DNA of 64,000 nt from Platerodrilus igneus (Eukaryota; Arthropoda; Insecta; Coleoptera; Lycidae), in assembly GCA_036346225.1 (NCBI GenBank), contig JARFIW010000453.1, positions 5,642,001 to 5,706,000 on the forward strand. The letters are read 5' to 3'. A program made the translations under genes and the position numbers. The notes under the pieces were generated by a model. The model saw only the letters and a program-made list of their open reading frames with translations. It was not told the origin of the DNA and did no database searches. Each line of letters opens with the position of its first letter. Position 1 is the stretch's first letter. Positions 11,181-22,806 of this stretch are shown here, piece after piece.

Positions 11181-12835
11181 TTATGAAATGGAAATAAAAC
11201 ATTCTTTGCACAGCGCAACTTTACCTTTTATGCAAATCACATTGCTTCGTTTTTTTTTCTTCTTAATGCTACAGTGAGCGCATCTTCTGTATGTTTTTAT
11301 TTGGTCCGGGATATGATCACCTGCATTTGATAACCGTAAAGTATTTTCAATCGTATGAATTCCATTGGGGTTATTTCTCTTTCTTGCTCTTCCTTTGCCA
11401 GGGGCATAATCAATACATTTTCTACTTGAAAAATTACTTACAAGTTCATTTACCAGTAGAGATCGAAAGATTAGAAGACTTATAAATTTGTTTTTTTTTG
11501 CACACATTGTCATTTTGTACAAAAATAACTATTTACAACACACGCTTCAAATAGGTACTAAAAAAATTTTGATCCACCACCCACAAGATTTTTGTTTTAC
11601 ACAATAAAAAGACAGGTTACTGATCGAAAACATCTACTCCACCCATGTATATGTTGTATGTGCTGATCATTTCAGGGCAATTGATAGTTTGACGAACGCC
11701 TTTATTATTTTTCCGGAAAACAGGAACTGTTGCGGATGCATTATGCATAGAAGACACATCTGACACAGATTTTGTTCCGCGATCTTTCCATTTTGCCACA
11801 GATGTATCACCTTCTTGTGCAAAATCAAATTGCCCTTTTACAAGTTCGTTGTTCTTTTTTATGCAGTCACTGGAATATAGCTTGCGGGTTTGCCTTATTG
11901 TTCCACATGCAAATATATTATTTTTTAAAAGACGGTCAATAAGGGGTATGCTACTAAAAAAATTATCAAAATAAAAACAATAATATTTTCCAAGTTATGG
12001 TTGTATACATGTTGTAGCAACCTTTTCACCTCAACCCATTAACGAATTATCTTCACTTTTGCCTGTGTAAATATCAATATCTAATAGAAATCCATTCTCT
12101 GCACAGCAGCATGCCCACACTTTGAATTCACGTTTGATTGGTTTCATGGAAAGATATTGTTTCATAGTAGAACGTCCCTTGAAACCAATCATGGACTCCT
12201 CAATAGGAATGTTTCGTGACGGGCAATACAATTCCATAAGTTTTCTTTTTAAATGGTCAATCATAGAGCGCAATTTATATAATTTATCAAAGTTATCTGA
12301 CCCTACTTTTGGTAAATTCCTATTGTCATTGATATGCAAGTGTCTCAATAATTTCAAAAATCTTTTCAGTGACATTATTCTGAAAATTCGTTCTGTATGA
12401 AAATTTTCATCCTCCAACCAGTAAAGCTTCATTGAAGGAAGTTCATGTAATCCCATAAACAAGATTATTCCCAAACGTGCTTTGAGTTCAATCAACGTAA
12501 GACCTAATTTATAGTTCTGTTTGTTTTTTAGTTGCTTAGCGTACAAATTACTTTGGTCAACTATATGTTGCGAAAATGTGTCAAGTAAGAACACCTGCAA
12601 AATAGATATTAAACTAATTGTATTTACATTTACTGTAGAACCTACATTTTCCATAAACATAGCTTGAAAATATTTGTTAGGTATGTTACAATTTTTAGAC
12701 CATACGTATATAGCCAACTCTATATCCTTCTTTGTGATTTTACTTTTATTTTTTATACAGAATTTGTCTTGTATATCGCCCTCACACGTGTTTTTTTCAG
12801 AAGTTGATTTTGAAAAAGGTAATTTTATTTTATTA
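11181..12835 (-). pseudogene. piggyBac-like transposase, degraded
   Basis: The minus strand encodes a DDE_Tnp_1_7 (piggyBac) transposase in three pieces. 12717-12031 holds the N-terminal half with LYWLEDENFHTERI and SRNIPIEESMIGFKGR. 11799-11617 holds YNIYMGGVDVFDQ, with the third catalytic Asp. 11522-11181 holds the C-terminal Cys-rich finger (RCAHC, CKECF). The family has Asp in the first catalytic position (IDES); here it reads IEES, a further sign of inactivity. Frame breaks lie near 12030, 11800 and 11600. On its 5' side it runs directly into an hAT fragment. No clear TTAA-flanked ends were identified. Confidence 0.8.
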
Positions 12836-13200
12836 TAAGTGGAGTTCCACCTAGTGGAGACATTAAGAACGGGCGATGGTTCAATTGGTGCCTCAGCAGT
12901 CTGGCAGGCACTTTGAAAGCGAATACTTAGCTGTTCTGATATTTTAATTTTTGTGAATAAACTTCGGACCTTTTATGTACAGTTGTTAGGATTTTTATTA
13001 ATGACATAATCTTTGCCATTGTCGTCTTCGCTTTCTTCGCTATCAAGTTCATTACTGACTTCTGTTGGGCTTAGGTCTAATGTTTCCAACATAGCTTGCA
13101 CACCTAAGTTTAGAACATGTGCCATACATGTAAAATGTTGATTTATGTTGTCAAAATCTGGTATAATGATATTCAGCTCACGCATGAATAAGGTGTTGGA
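12836..13200 (-). pseudogene. hAT-family transposase fragment
   Basis: The minus-strand frame at 13185-12973 contains HFTCMAHVLNLGVQAML, a form of the conserved hAT core (C-x-H-x-LNL). Downstream in another frame (about 12960-12850) is NVSTRWNSTYN, the other hAT hallmark. Both ends are lost. It sits between the piggyBac relic on the left and the oppositely oriented nuclease-type element on the right. Confidence 0.65.
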
Positions 13201-15802
13201 TAGCCACCATGACTTAAAAAACGTTACTATGAGACTTGGCGGTTTTCACCTCTTAATATCATTTATGGGATCGCTTTGCGTGATAATGGCTGGAAGTGGT
13301 TTAAAACAAGTGTTTTCCACAATTTACGCTGAGAATAGTATCGAAAAAATTCTGTCCGGACACGTGAATGCTCGGGCTGTTCGAGCTCATATATTAGCAG
13401 GTCTTGTCTTAGCGTGTCTTGTGTGGGATACAATTGAGCTTACAGAAAACGAACGTGCTGCAATGGGCGACATTATCTGCAGCTGTGATCGATCTGTGAT
13501 ATTGACAGCCCATACAGTAATGCAAACTTTCAGTGTGTCATCAAAAAATTTAGAGAAGCGCTGTGTTTGCTCGACGTTAATGGACTAACCGCAAAGTTAT
13601 GGATTCAGTATTTTCGTATGACTGCACTGATGAAACAGTTTATCGAGGCAGAGCGGACTTGCAACTGGATTGTTCATCTTGCAACTGTTAAAAAAATGCT
13701 TCCATTCTTCCATTCAGCCGGCCATTTTTTGTACATTAAGTGTGGACACCTGTACCTACAAGACATGCTGAAACTGGAAGAATCAATGGACCCTACTGAA
13801 AACAAGAAGTTCACCTCAGAAGGATATTTTACTATACGGCGGTCCAGCAAACACTTATGAAGAACATGAAGGGTTCTGGAGGGCTTACTCATGGAAGAGG
13901 ATTCACAGATAGTGTCTTAACAAGATGCACTTTGGGAATGGTTAACATGCAGAATATTTGTGATGAAATTGAAATGTATTGCGGTGTACATCCTGAAACA
14001 TCAGAACAGCATGTAGGCACGAGTTGTTCTCGCATTGACCGAGACATGGATGACTCAACAAAACTACGCGACTGGCTTTTACAACACTCTCCCTTCCCAA
14101 AATCTAATGAGATAATGTCACCGAGCAGTGGAATTTTCGGAAGTGCAGACGTGAACTGTCATATTACCCAACAGGTGGGAATGAGGGGAGTTAATAGGAT
14201 AGCTGGTAACAATTTTCACAATGTGAAGTTCTAGAGAAAACAAAAGGTAGTTACGCTTGCATCTGTTGTCAGCAGCATAAAAACAGGGAATATTAGAGTA
14301 ACTACTGTTGATCCATTGACACTGTTTCAGAGAGTCTGTCTTACTAAACAGTTTGAGAAAGATTTAGAAACAGTTTTTTCATACGAACTTGCACCCCACC
14401 CTATGTCACTGTTTTCAAAAAAAGGGTTACGAAAAAGAACAAAATCTTCGTTGTACAGCGCTTTTGCTCTGTTGCGGGACTAAGAATTAGTTGGGAAGAA
14501 TAAATTTGTTGTTGTTGATGGAGGATATCTTCTCCATAAGGTCATTTGGCTTGGAAATGTTTTCTTTGTTACCATTGTTAAAATTTATTCTACTTACTTA
14601 AAAAAGCACTATGGATCACAGATTGTAGTTGTATTTTATGGATATGCATGTGATGTCACACGTAGTGGTACGAAGAGCTCAGAAAGGTTGCGACGCATGA
14701 AGTTACATTACTCTGCTGATGTTAAATTTGATGCAAACATGATGAATCAGACACTACAGGAAAAAATTTTGGCAAACGACAACATTAAAAGCCGTTTGAT
14801 AACACTGCTCAAACTAGAAATGGAACAGAATGAAATCAAGGCTAACCAGGCAGAAGAGGATGCTGACGTTTCTATTATTACCTCTTACATTTCAAAGACC
14901 TCAGAAATTGAATGTGTAGTAATAGTTGGAGAAGATGTAGATCTTCTTGTACTAGTGGCAGGATTAAGACAATCGTACCGAAACATTTTTTTCCATAAAC
15001 CTGGAATAGAGAGTGCAGCAGATGTGGTGTTCTCTACTACATCCTTCAAGTATGACACAGACAATACTATTTTCATGCATGCATTCAGTGGGTGCCGCAC
15101 AACATCCTCTCTCTTTAGGCAAGCGAAACTTAAATTTGTAAAATTTTTAAGAAGTATCCTCACATGAAGAAAATAGCTCAAGTGTTTAAAAAGCCAAACG
15201 GCAGCACTAAAGAAATCACCGAAGCAGGAGAAAGGTTTCTTCTGGCCCTGTACGGTAATGAAGTCAGTTCCAGCGAAACACTAGACAAACTACGATATCA
15301 ACTCTTTGCTATATCAGCAACTAAAAGCAAATTTCTTCTTGCTAGATTACCACCAACACGAGATGCAGCACATTATCATTCGCTACGATGTTATCAACAA
15401 GTACAAACTTGGTTGGGAAATATAGTGAAAGCAGAGGATTGGAGTTGGACACGCAGCAACGATAGTCTCGGACCAACTGAAATGAGTTCAGATCCAGCTG
15501 AACCACTACTTAAAGTCTCTTCGTGTTCATGCAAAAAGGGTTGCAGAGGAGTATGTATCTGCCGAAGATCGGGTTTGAAGTGTTCAGTAATTTATAAAAA
15601 TTGCAGTGGCCTCGCTTGTGAAAACGTGGCTGATTTTTCTGCCACAGTTGAAGAAGAAGAAGAAGTGGAAGAAGAAACTGCCGAAATGGAGAAAATCCAG
15701 CCTGGCTCAGATGAACAAGAAATCACCAGTCCAATTGAAAAGAAAACTATTCTGTATAAATATGCTACATATGAAATAGATGACATCAAACCTGACCCGT
15801 GA
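13201..15802 (+). pseudogene. XPG/FEN1-like nuclease with CXC motif, multicopy family, broken
   Basis: A long plus-strand coding relic with one consistent architecture. (1) An N-terminal alpha-helical region begins HHDLKNVTMRLGGFHLL and includes GHVNARAVRAHIL. (2) The region 13857-14234 carries the family block SSGIFGSADVNCH. (3) A PIN/XPG-type nuclease core has VVVDGGYLLHKV (~14507), the acidic run QAEEDADVSI (~14853), VVIVGEDVDLLVL (~14920) and HAFSGCRTTSSLF (~15080). In relatives I recall, the last motif reads SGCDTT, so an acidic active-site residue is replaced by Arg. (4) A C-terminal tesmin/TSO1-like CXC motif (CSCKKGCRGVCICRRSGLKC, ~15525-15585) is followed by an acidic tail. In-frame stops lie at 14232 and 14481, with frame changes near 13565, 13855 and 15165. 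The family occurs in many copies in insect genomes. A link to XPG-carrying DNA transposons such as Academ is my inference. Confidence 0.7.
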
Positions 15803-16050
15803 AGAATTGTGAATCAAATAAGATGAACAGAAAGTTAATTTGCAATTGCTTACTTTTCGTATCCAATCATTCATATATTATATGATTACTATTTCTATTG
15901 CTCTATCATATATTCACTACTATTTATATTGATTGTAAACACTGAATATCCTACCAACAATTTCAATGTACAACATAATATATTAACTTTTCACGCAGTC
16001 GTTTAATTGTGTCACCCTATCTATATGTACTTTAAATATGTATACATAGT
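15803..16050. other. AT-rich spacer
   Basis: Non-coding. It separates the nuclease relic from the 5' end of the next LINE. I see no feature. Confidence 0.4.
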
Positions 16051-16357
16051 ATGTATGCCATGTCGAATGGACCTGCACCTTGCCGAAGTTCTAGATTACT
16101 AGAACAGGTGAAATGGCTTGCGTGTTATAATAAGCTAAAGAGCCAAACTACAGGTCCAACCAAAGTAGTAGGGTTGTTAGTGAGGAACCAGACTAAGGCA
16201 GGTCTTCGAAAGATGGCAGCGGCTCTTTCGGTAATTAAATTGGCAGAGACTATAGAGGTCGGTATATCAGTCTAAGATACACTACCGCGATGTGGAAGGC
16301 AACGGGAAATCACCACATTACCTCCCAAGTACACGGGGTACTTAAATTGAAATAAAC

Positions 16358-17040
16358 ATGATGATATTCTTTGGGGTAAAAGATTCCGGAGTTAAAATAG
16401 TCCCCCATTCGGATTTCCAGAAAGGGACTACTTTGGAGGATGCCATCGGAAAGTCCAGAATAAGAGTGGGGAACATTTTGCGAGCCGGAGCGTGGAATGT
16501 TAGAAGAATAAAGCAAGTAGGTAAGCTAGAGAACTTGAAAATGGAAATGAATAAATTAGCACTAGACATAGTAGGGATCAGCGAAGTTCGGTGGCCAGAG
16601 GCGGGGGATTTTTGGAGTGGAGACTTCAGGGTAATTCATGTAGGAGCAGAGGAAAGATATTTGGTTTTAGGAATAGTTATGCGAAAAAAGATACTGTGTA
16701 GAAAATTACGTACAAAAGAACGAAAGAGTACTCATGGTTAGATTAGGATCTAAACCGGTAAACACAGTAATATAATATAAGTACACATGCCCACCTCTAG
16801 CTACAGTAACGAAGAGGTAGAAGCAATCTACAAAAATATGGAAAACATATTAAGATACGTAAAAGGACATGAAAATTTAATAATTACGGGGGCTTTTAAT
16901 GCAGTGGTAGGTAAAGGTAGGGAAGGAGCGATAGTAGGTTTATTTGGTTTAGGCACGAGAAACGACAGGGGAAATAGGTTGGTAGAATTTTGCGACAAGA
17001 ACAATTTAATCATCACAAACATATTATTTTAACATCATGC
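16358..17040 (+). pseudogene. LINE apurinic-like endonuclease domain
   Basis: This encodes the endonuclease half of the RTE-like element: AWNVRRIKQVGKLENLKMEM, then DIVGISEVRWPEAGDFWSGD, and in another frame LIITGAFNAVVGKGREGAIV. In the last block the family Asp-Phe-Asn motif reads AFN, so a catalytic Asp is lost. A stop near 16740 splits the domain. Confidence 0.75.
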
Positions 17041-17604
17041 TAGAAGACGATATATGTGGAAGATACCAGGAGATATAGGAAGATATCAAATAGATTACAT
17101 TCTTGTTAGACAACGGTTTAGGAATCAAGTAAAAAATATAGAAGCTACCTAGAAGCAGATATAAACACTGACCACAACATTGTAATTATGAAGGTCGTAC
17201 TTAAATTTAAAAATTTGAAAAAAGAAATGGAGAAAGGCACTTTAACTTTGAAAAACTACAAGATAAAGATATTCAAGAAAGATTCGAAAAAAAGTCAAAT
17301 GAATTGCCGAAAGATATCGGAAAATTATCTGATACTAAGAAAGTAGAAACAGAATAGAATAACTTTAAATCCAGTCGAGACATGGCGGCCAGAGATATTC
17401 TGGGGTATACACAAAAAGAAAATAAAAAACCATGGATAACAAAGGATATCCTGAATTTAATAGAAGAAAGACGAAAATACAAAAATAAATCAGACTAAAC
17501 AGAAAAACAGAAATACAAAGCCATAAAATGGGAAATTATTCGCAAATGCAGGAAAGCTAAAAAAACAATGGATTGATGAACAGTGCAAAGAGGTACAAAC
17601 TTAG

Positions 17605-19094
17605 ATGGAAATAGGAAAGACAGATGAAGCATACAAACTAATTATAATCAATTTTAGGGATATAAAACCGTATATCAAAAATATAAAGGGCGCGGGAGGA
17701 AACGTCATTATAGAAAATGTAGAGAAAGTGGGTAGATGGCATGAATATAGATGGAATTTATATGCAGGAGAGGAACTAATAGCGTTAGAACAGAAATCAG
17801 ACATTGAAAATGATGACCTGAGATATCCTATACTTAGAGATGAATTTGAATTAGTATTAAAGGGTCTAAAAAATGGCAAGACGCCGGGTACAGATAAGGT
17901 GCAAGCAGAACTCTAAAAGCCGCTGGACAAGCAGAAACAGAACGTTTCTTTCAACTTGTAAGCTATATGTACGTGACAGGCAAGATACCCAATGATTTCA
18001 AACGTATCAGCACAGTAACTATACCAAAAAAAAGAGGCGCGGATAGATGTGAAAATTTTCGAACAATAAGTTTGATTGACAGCACACGTTTCAAAAATAT
18101 TAACTAGAATTGTTTTAAGACGAATGGAAAAACGAGCTGAAGAAATACTGGGAGAAGATCAATTTGGGTTTAGGCGAAACAGGGGAACACGGGAGGCTAT
18201 TTTAGCTCTGAAAGTGATAATGGAGAAAACAATAAAAAAGGGGGAAAGCGTGTATATAGGGGTTTGCAGATCTGGAAAAAGCATTCGACAATATGAAATT
18301 GAAAAAAATGTTCGAAATACTGAAAAAGATTGGAATGAGCTTTAGGGACAGACGGATGGTGCATAGCTTATACCAAGAGCAAACAGCGGTAATAGAATTA
18401 GAGCAGGAACTTGGAGAAGTAAATATTAGGAAAGGGGTGAGACAGGGATGCTCCCTGTCAACATTAATTTTAACTTTTACATTGAAGAGTCAATGAATAC
18501 TGTCAAATGCAGAAAGTCATTTGGAATTACGTAGGGACAAAAGATTGATATGCTTAGACTTGCAGCCAATATAGCGATATTACTATCTAGCAAAGAAGAA
18601 TTAGAATCTGCTCTTAATGAAATAGAAACAGTTCTAACAGAGAAATACGGTATGAAAATTAACAACAATCAAACTAAGGCACTAGTATGCAAAGGAGGGG
18701 AAAATAAATAAAAAACAAGAATATAAATAGGTAACGAGAACTTACAAGAGGTTAAGAATTTCTGCTACCTAGAAAGGCAAATAACGCAAGATGGGAAAAG
18801 CGCAAAACATATAAAACAAAGATTAGCACAAGGTCGTGCTACATTTAACAAGAAAAAGCAACTACTGTGTTCAAAGACAACATACATAGAAACAATGAAA
18901 GGATTGCTTAGAACATACGTGTGTACAGCACTGTAGGGGAAACGGACAAGAAAAGGGTAGGAGCCTTTCAAATGTGGTACTACCGACGTATGATGAAGAT
19001 ATTATGGACAGACAAAGTTGAGAGCAAAGAGGTCCTAGAAATGGTAGGGGAAGAAAGAAATATGTGGAAAACAGTAAAATATAGGAGAGATATG
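17605..19094 (+). pseudogene. LINE reverse transcriptase, broken
   Basis: The RT part runs through GGNVIIENVEKVGRWHEY (17605-17916), the fingers motif DQFGFRRNRGTREAI (18076-18345), VRQGCSLS (~18435) and the palm. Where active copies have FADD, this copy reads LRLAANIAI (~18550), so the catalytic pair is gone. The C-terminal CYLERQITQDGKSA-type block follows. Frame breaks are frequent. Confidence 0.8.
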
Positions 19095-19760
19095 GTATCA
19101 AAATTAACAAAAATAAAACTAAAGTTCTAGCATGCAAAAGAGAAGAAAATAAATCAAAAACAAGAATACAAATAGGTAACGAGAACTTACAAAAGGTTAA
19201 AGATTTCTGCTACCTAGGAAGTTAAATAACGCAAGATGGGAAAAGAACAAAAGATATAAAACAAAGATTAGCGTAAGGTTGTGGTACATTTAACAAGAAA
19301 AAGCAACTACTATGCTATGCTCAAAGACCACAAACATAGAAACAAGAAAAAGATTGCTTAAAACATATGTGTGGAGCACAGCACTGTATGGCTGTGAAGC
19401 CTGGACAATAGAAGAAGCAGATAAGAAAAAGGCAGAAGCCTTTAAAATGTTGTGCTACAGTCGTATGATGAAGATTACATGAAAACAAAGAAGTACTAGA
19501 AATGGTAGGGGAAAAAAGAAGTATGTGGAAAACAGTAAAAAAATAGGAGAGATAGGATGATAGGCCACATACAAAGGCACGAAGGAATAGTGCGGAATAT
19601 ATTAGAAGCATAGATAGGAGAAAAGGTAGACCTAGGTTAGACTATTGCACACAGATAGTGAAAGATGCAGGCTGTAAGAATTTCAGGGAAATGTGTAGGC
19701 TAGCCCAGAATAGAAATCAATGGAGGTACGCATCCAACCAGTCCAAAGATGGATAAACTA
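19095..19760 (+). pseudogene. duplicated LINE RT C-terminal segment
   Basis: This repeats the RT segment first seen at about 18655-19090, starting in the 'aaaattaac(a)aaaat' block of the palm and continuing to the normal C-terminal end near 19760. The junction at ~19095 joins two points of the same element. It is either a tandem duplication or a second copy fused by recombination. Confidence 0.65.
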
Positions 19761-20269
19761 ATGACGAAAAAAGTAACTGTACTTAAACATGATGATTATT
19801 ATTAGCAACTTCAAGTATTGGTTGGGCAATATTCTCGAATAATGTTAATTGTGTGAAAAGATTTACTGGAAAACTATTAATTCGGCAAATGTCTAAGTGT
19901 TGGGGATCTTGGCAGCCGCAGACTGCTTAACCCCTTTCACTGAATCTCGGCGAAATAAAGCATAAAATTATATAACAATAGAAGGGGAACCGAGCTTTAT
20001 ATAGGCTGTGTGTGAATTTCAGGGAACTGTGTAGGCTAGCTCAGAATATACATAAGTGCAGGTAGGTGTCCAACCAGTTTTGAGACAGAAAACCTAATGA
20101 CAAAAAAATTAGCGCAAAAAAATCTGATGATTGTTATAAACAACTACAGGTGTTGGTTGTGAAATACGTGCAACTAATGTTGACTGTGCGAAAAGATATA
20201 TTGGAAAAAAATATTAAATCGGCAAACGTTCAAGTGCTGGGGGAACTTGGCAGCCACAGGCTGCTTACC
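19761..20269 (+). mobile_element. two LINE 3'-tail units in tandem
   Basis: Two diverged ~270-bp copies of the same non-coding unit. Each runs from 'aatttcagggaanngtgtagg' through 'ggtgttggttg' and 'ggaaaactattaattcgg' to 'gcagactgcttaaccccc'. Units of this type also flank the other LINE copies here. Confidence 0.55.
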
Positions 20270-20281
20270 CCCCTCACAACC

Positions 20282-20580
20282 TTACATGTGATTTTCCAAT
20301 GCTCTACCCGAAGGTACTACATTGGCCAGGAAGCGAGTTTTTTTTACCTGGAAAATTTGTAATTTTGCCGAACCCTTGCTGTTCCAAACAAGGTAGGGAA
20401 CTTTAACGTTCGTGACAACCCTCACACACGGGACCTCCATTTTATCTCTCATCCGAACGAGGGTGTATTTTTGTGAAAAATGTTCGCCTAACATTTTTCA
20501 AGCGGACCGTGTAGGGATTCGAACCCGGGACTTTGGGCGTAATAGTAACACACATACCAACTACGTCACGGAGCCGCTTT
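20282..20580 (-). mobile_element. tRNA-derived SINE with 12-bp target duplication
   Basis: A complete 299-bp copy. The minus strand begins 'gcggctccgtgacgtagttgg' (A-box-like), followed by the B-box 'gggttcgaatccc', and ends '...aatcacatgtaag'. Direct repeats CCCCTCACAACC flank it at 20270-20281 and 20581-20592. It lies inside a LINE tail unit. This copy gives the best view of the intact family 5' end. Confidence 0.9.
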
Positions 20581-20592
20581 CCCCTCACAACC

Positions 20593-20960
20593 ACTGAATG
20601 TCGAAGAAATAGGGTATATAATTGTAAAACAATAGAAGGGGACCGAACTCCATATAACAAGAAAGAACAGCGGCTATGATGAAAAACAATTAACGTAGAA
20701 ACAAGGAGAAAATTGATGAACGCATATGTGTGGAGCACAGCATAGTACGCCTATGAATTAGGGACAGTGGGAGAAGCAAACGTATAAACGGTATAAGCCT
20801 TTTGGAATGCTGTGCTTCAGATGTATGAGAATGATAGCATGGACAGACAAAGTTAATAACAAATAGGTTATAGAAATAGTAGGGGAACAAGGATACCTGT
20901 GGAAAAGGATAGGAGAAATAGAAGGGCAGAATACGTTCTAAAGCATTTTTGGGGAATAGT
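20593..20960 (+). pseudogene. LINE RT C-terminal fragment
   Basis: After the interrupted tail unit comes a ~310-bp piece of the RT C-terminal coding region, recognisable by 'catatgtgtggagcacagca' and 'atggacagacaaagttaa'. It is a close counterpart of 44840-45310. Multiple stops make it non-functional. Confidence 0.6.
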
Positions 20961-22276
20961 ACGGGATATATTACAAGCAGAGATTCGAAAAATGAGGTAG
21001 ATGTAGACCTAGATCAGAGAGTGATAGATGCAGACTGTGCACATTTCAGGGAAATGATGTCTGTTGTGTCAGAGTTTGCACGGAGCAATTGGTACAGGAT
21101 ACTAAAGCTAGGAAAATTGCATCAAACCTACCAATTGACTCGCGACAAAAAAATGTTATATCTTTAATATTACATTTCACTTCGTATTCCACACTTGATT
21201 TTTAAAACTATCATATATAATAAAAATATCTAAATATACACTTTATGGAAGTTTTATTATCAAATACCACTTCATAACACCCAGAATAATAATAACAATG
21301 CAAACTAGAAACTGTACATAATCCTGATATTAAATAAGCGGTTTGTATAATTCCAATGATATTGATGCAAATAATTGCTTTGTTTATAGGCTGAAAAATT
21401 CCTTTAGCGAATTGCACTTATACATACTGCCAACATATTATTTATATATTTAGGGTAAATGAACGGAAATAAATATCACGCTAACTATAAAATTATAGAC
21501 ATGGTCTAGACGTGAACTTTAAACAAATATACAGTGCTTTTTAATTTATATCACTGTTGTTTGTTGCGAAGTTTAATTCCACTATACTTTTGTTTGCTGA
21601 ACTAATAAATGGAAAATGCCATAAAATATTTTATCTTCAAAATATTTCGCCACTTGTACAAAAGCTCTTTATTAATTTAACCACAATTGTATTGAGAATT
21701 TACCAAAATGGAATGGTATTTTAATAAAAAAATCTGCAAAACTTTGTTTTTTTCTTTTTCAAGATAAAAGTTATAATTTCTATCGAATTTAAATTCTTTT
21801 TTAGTTGATGACTAAACTTTTACATTTTTTTTTCATTTCCTTAAAAATTCGTTAAACGCAAGTTTCTGGGCTAGGTTAAAATTTAACAATAATTATTTTT
21901 TTGGCGGTGTATTAGTAGCCCAAGTAAAATATTAGTCCTTTTTCTTGCAAAAACATCTAAAGGATTTCTTTTGCTGTCAAAAAATATCAAGAGCTTGTAA
22001 GAGATGTTAGCTTTCTTTTTGTATAGTGATAACGGTCGATTACAAAACCATCTAAGGAATATATGATAAAAGACATCTATCGCCTGTTAAGGTATCGGTC
22101 TCTTTTTTGTATGCCGATGGTGGTTGTATGCGGAACCATCTAAGGGATTTCTATTGCTGCCAAAATGTATTAGAAATTGCCACGTTCAGCGACGTAGTCT
22201 AAAATAAGAAAATAAAAACGAGGAAGAAAAGGAAAAATTGACCGGGTTCAATCGGCGAGTGAGCGAGGTATCATAC
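20961..22276. other. AT-rich non-coding stretch with a degenerate tandem repeat
   Basis: No gene is supported. It contains the ~90-bp tandem repeat at 21930-22180 and otherwise unremarkable AT-rich DNA. Confidence 0.5.
21930..22180. repeat. degenerate ~90-bp tandem repeat, nearly three units
   Basis: Units start near 21950, 22040 and 22130. They share the words 'accatctaagg(g)attt', 'attgctg(t/c)caaaa', and 'ctttttgtat(a/g)' followed by 'gat' and 'ggt'. The units are diverged. Confidence 0.5.
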
Positions 22277-22802
22277 TGTTGCGATCCACTATTAGGCAAC
22301 CCGTCAAACATACAAACGCTCGGGGCACAGCGCCTTCTCAAGGATTCCAGAATTCTTCTAGAAATTACGGGAGCATGAGTCATCCTTGTAATCCAGAGTA
22401 TATATAAGACCGCTAATGAATGCAAGGGTCAGTCTATACTAGAATGTCGTATATAAATTATAACGTTGTAAAGTAGTAGTAGTTTTGAGCTTTTAAAGGT
22501 GTACATAAATGTGATATGCTGTGTCTAATGTACATGCAGCTTGTAGTATACATAAATAAATAGAAGTGTATAAACAAATAGTTGTGTTAGTGTTGTTAAT
22601 GAACCTATGGTAAAGAAGATAGTTTAAGAAGATATTAGTGCTTGTAAATTCATTAGTGTAATAGTGCTTCATTGTTAAGTGTCCTGAAAACATCTATAAA
22701 TAAGGCATATACTGTTAATTAGACTTGTGAACAGTAAGTAATAAAGACGTTTGTTATTACTTGTTTTAAATTAAAGAAACGCGGTAGTAGTGGCCCGTTA
22801 CA
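22277..22802 (+). mobile_element. solo LTR with 4-bp target duplication
   Basis: A 526-bp segment with TGT...ACA ends (tgttgcgatcc ... ggcccgttaca), flanked by ATAC at 22273-22276 and 22803-22806. Inside are a TATA box (tatatataag, ~22398) and a late polyadenylation signal (aataaag, ~22741), in the order expected for an LTR read on the plus strand. No internal retrotransposon region follows, so it is a recombined solo LTR, probably of the Gypsy type given the 4-bp duplication. Confidence 0.65.
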
Positions 22803-22806
22803 ATAC

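Larger units (their letters stand above)
16051..19094 (+). mobile_element. near full-length RTE-like LINE, inactive
   Basis: It starts with an RTE-type 5' UTR that includes 'ggaaggcaacgggaaatcac' (16294). It then encodes an APE-type endonuclease and a reverse transcriptase, and continues into C-terminal coding sequence. At ~19094 the sequence jumps back to an earlier RT segment, starting a duplicated tail. The element is broken by many stops and frameshifts. Confidence 0.8.

Noticed and set aside
20510..20580. tRNA gene (B-box with ggttcgaatccc)
   Set aside because: No cloverleaf or anticodon arm. The block is part of a 299-bp repeat with target duplications, so it is a SINE head.
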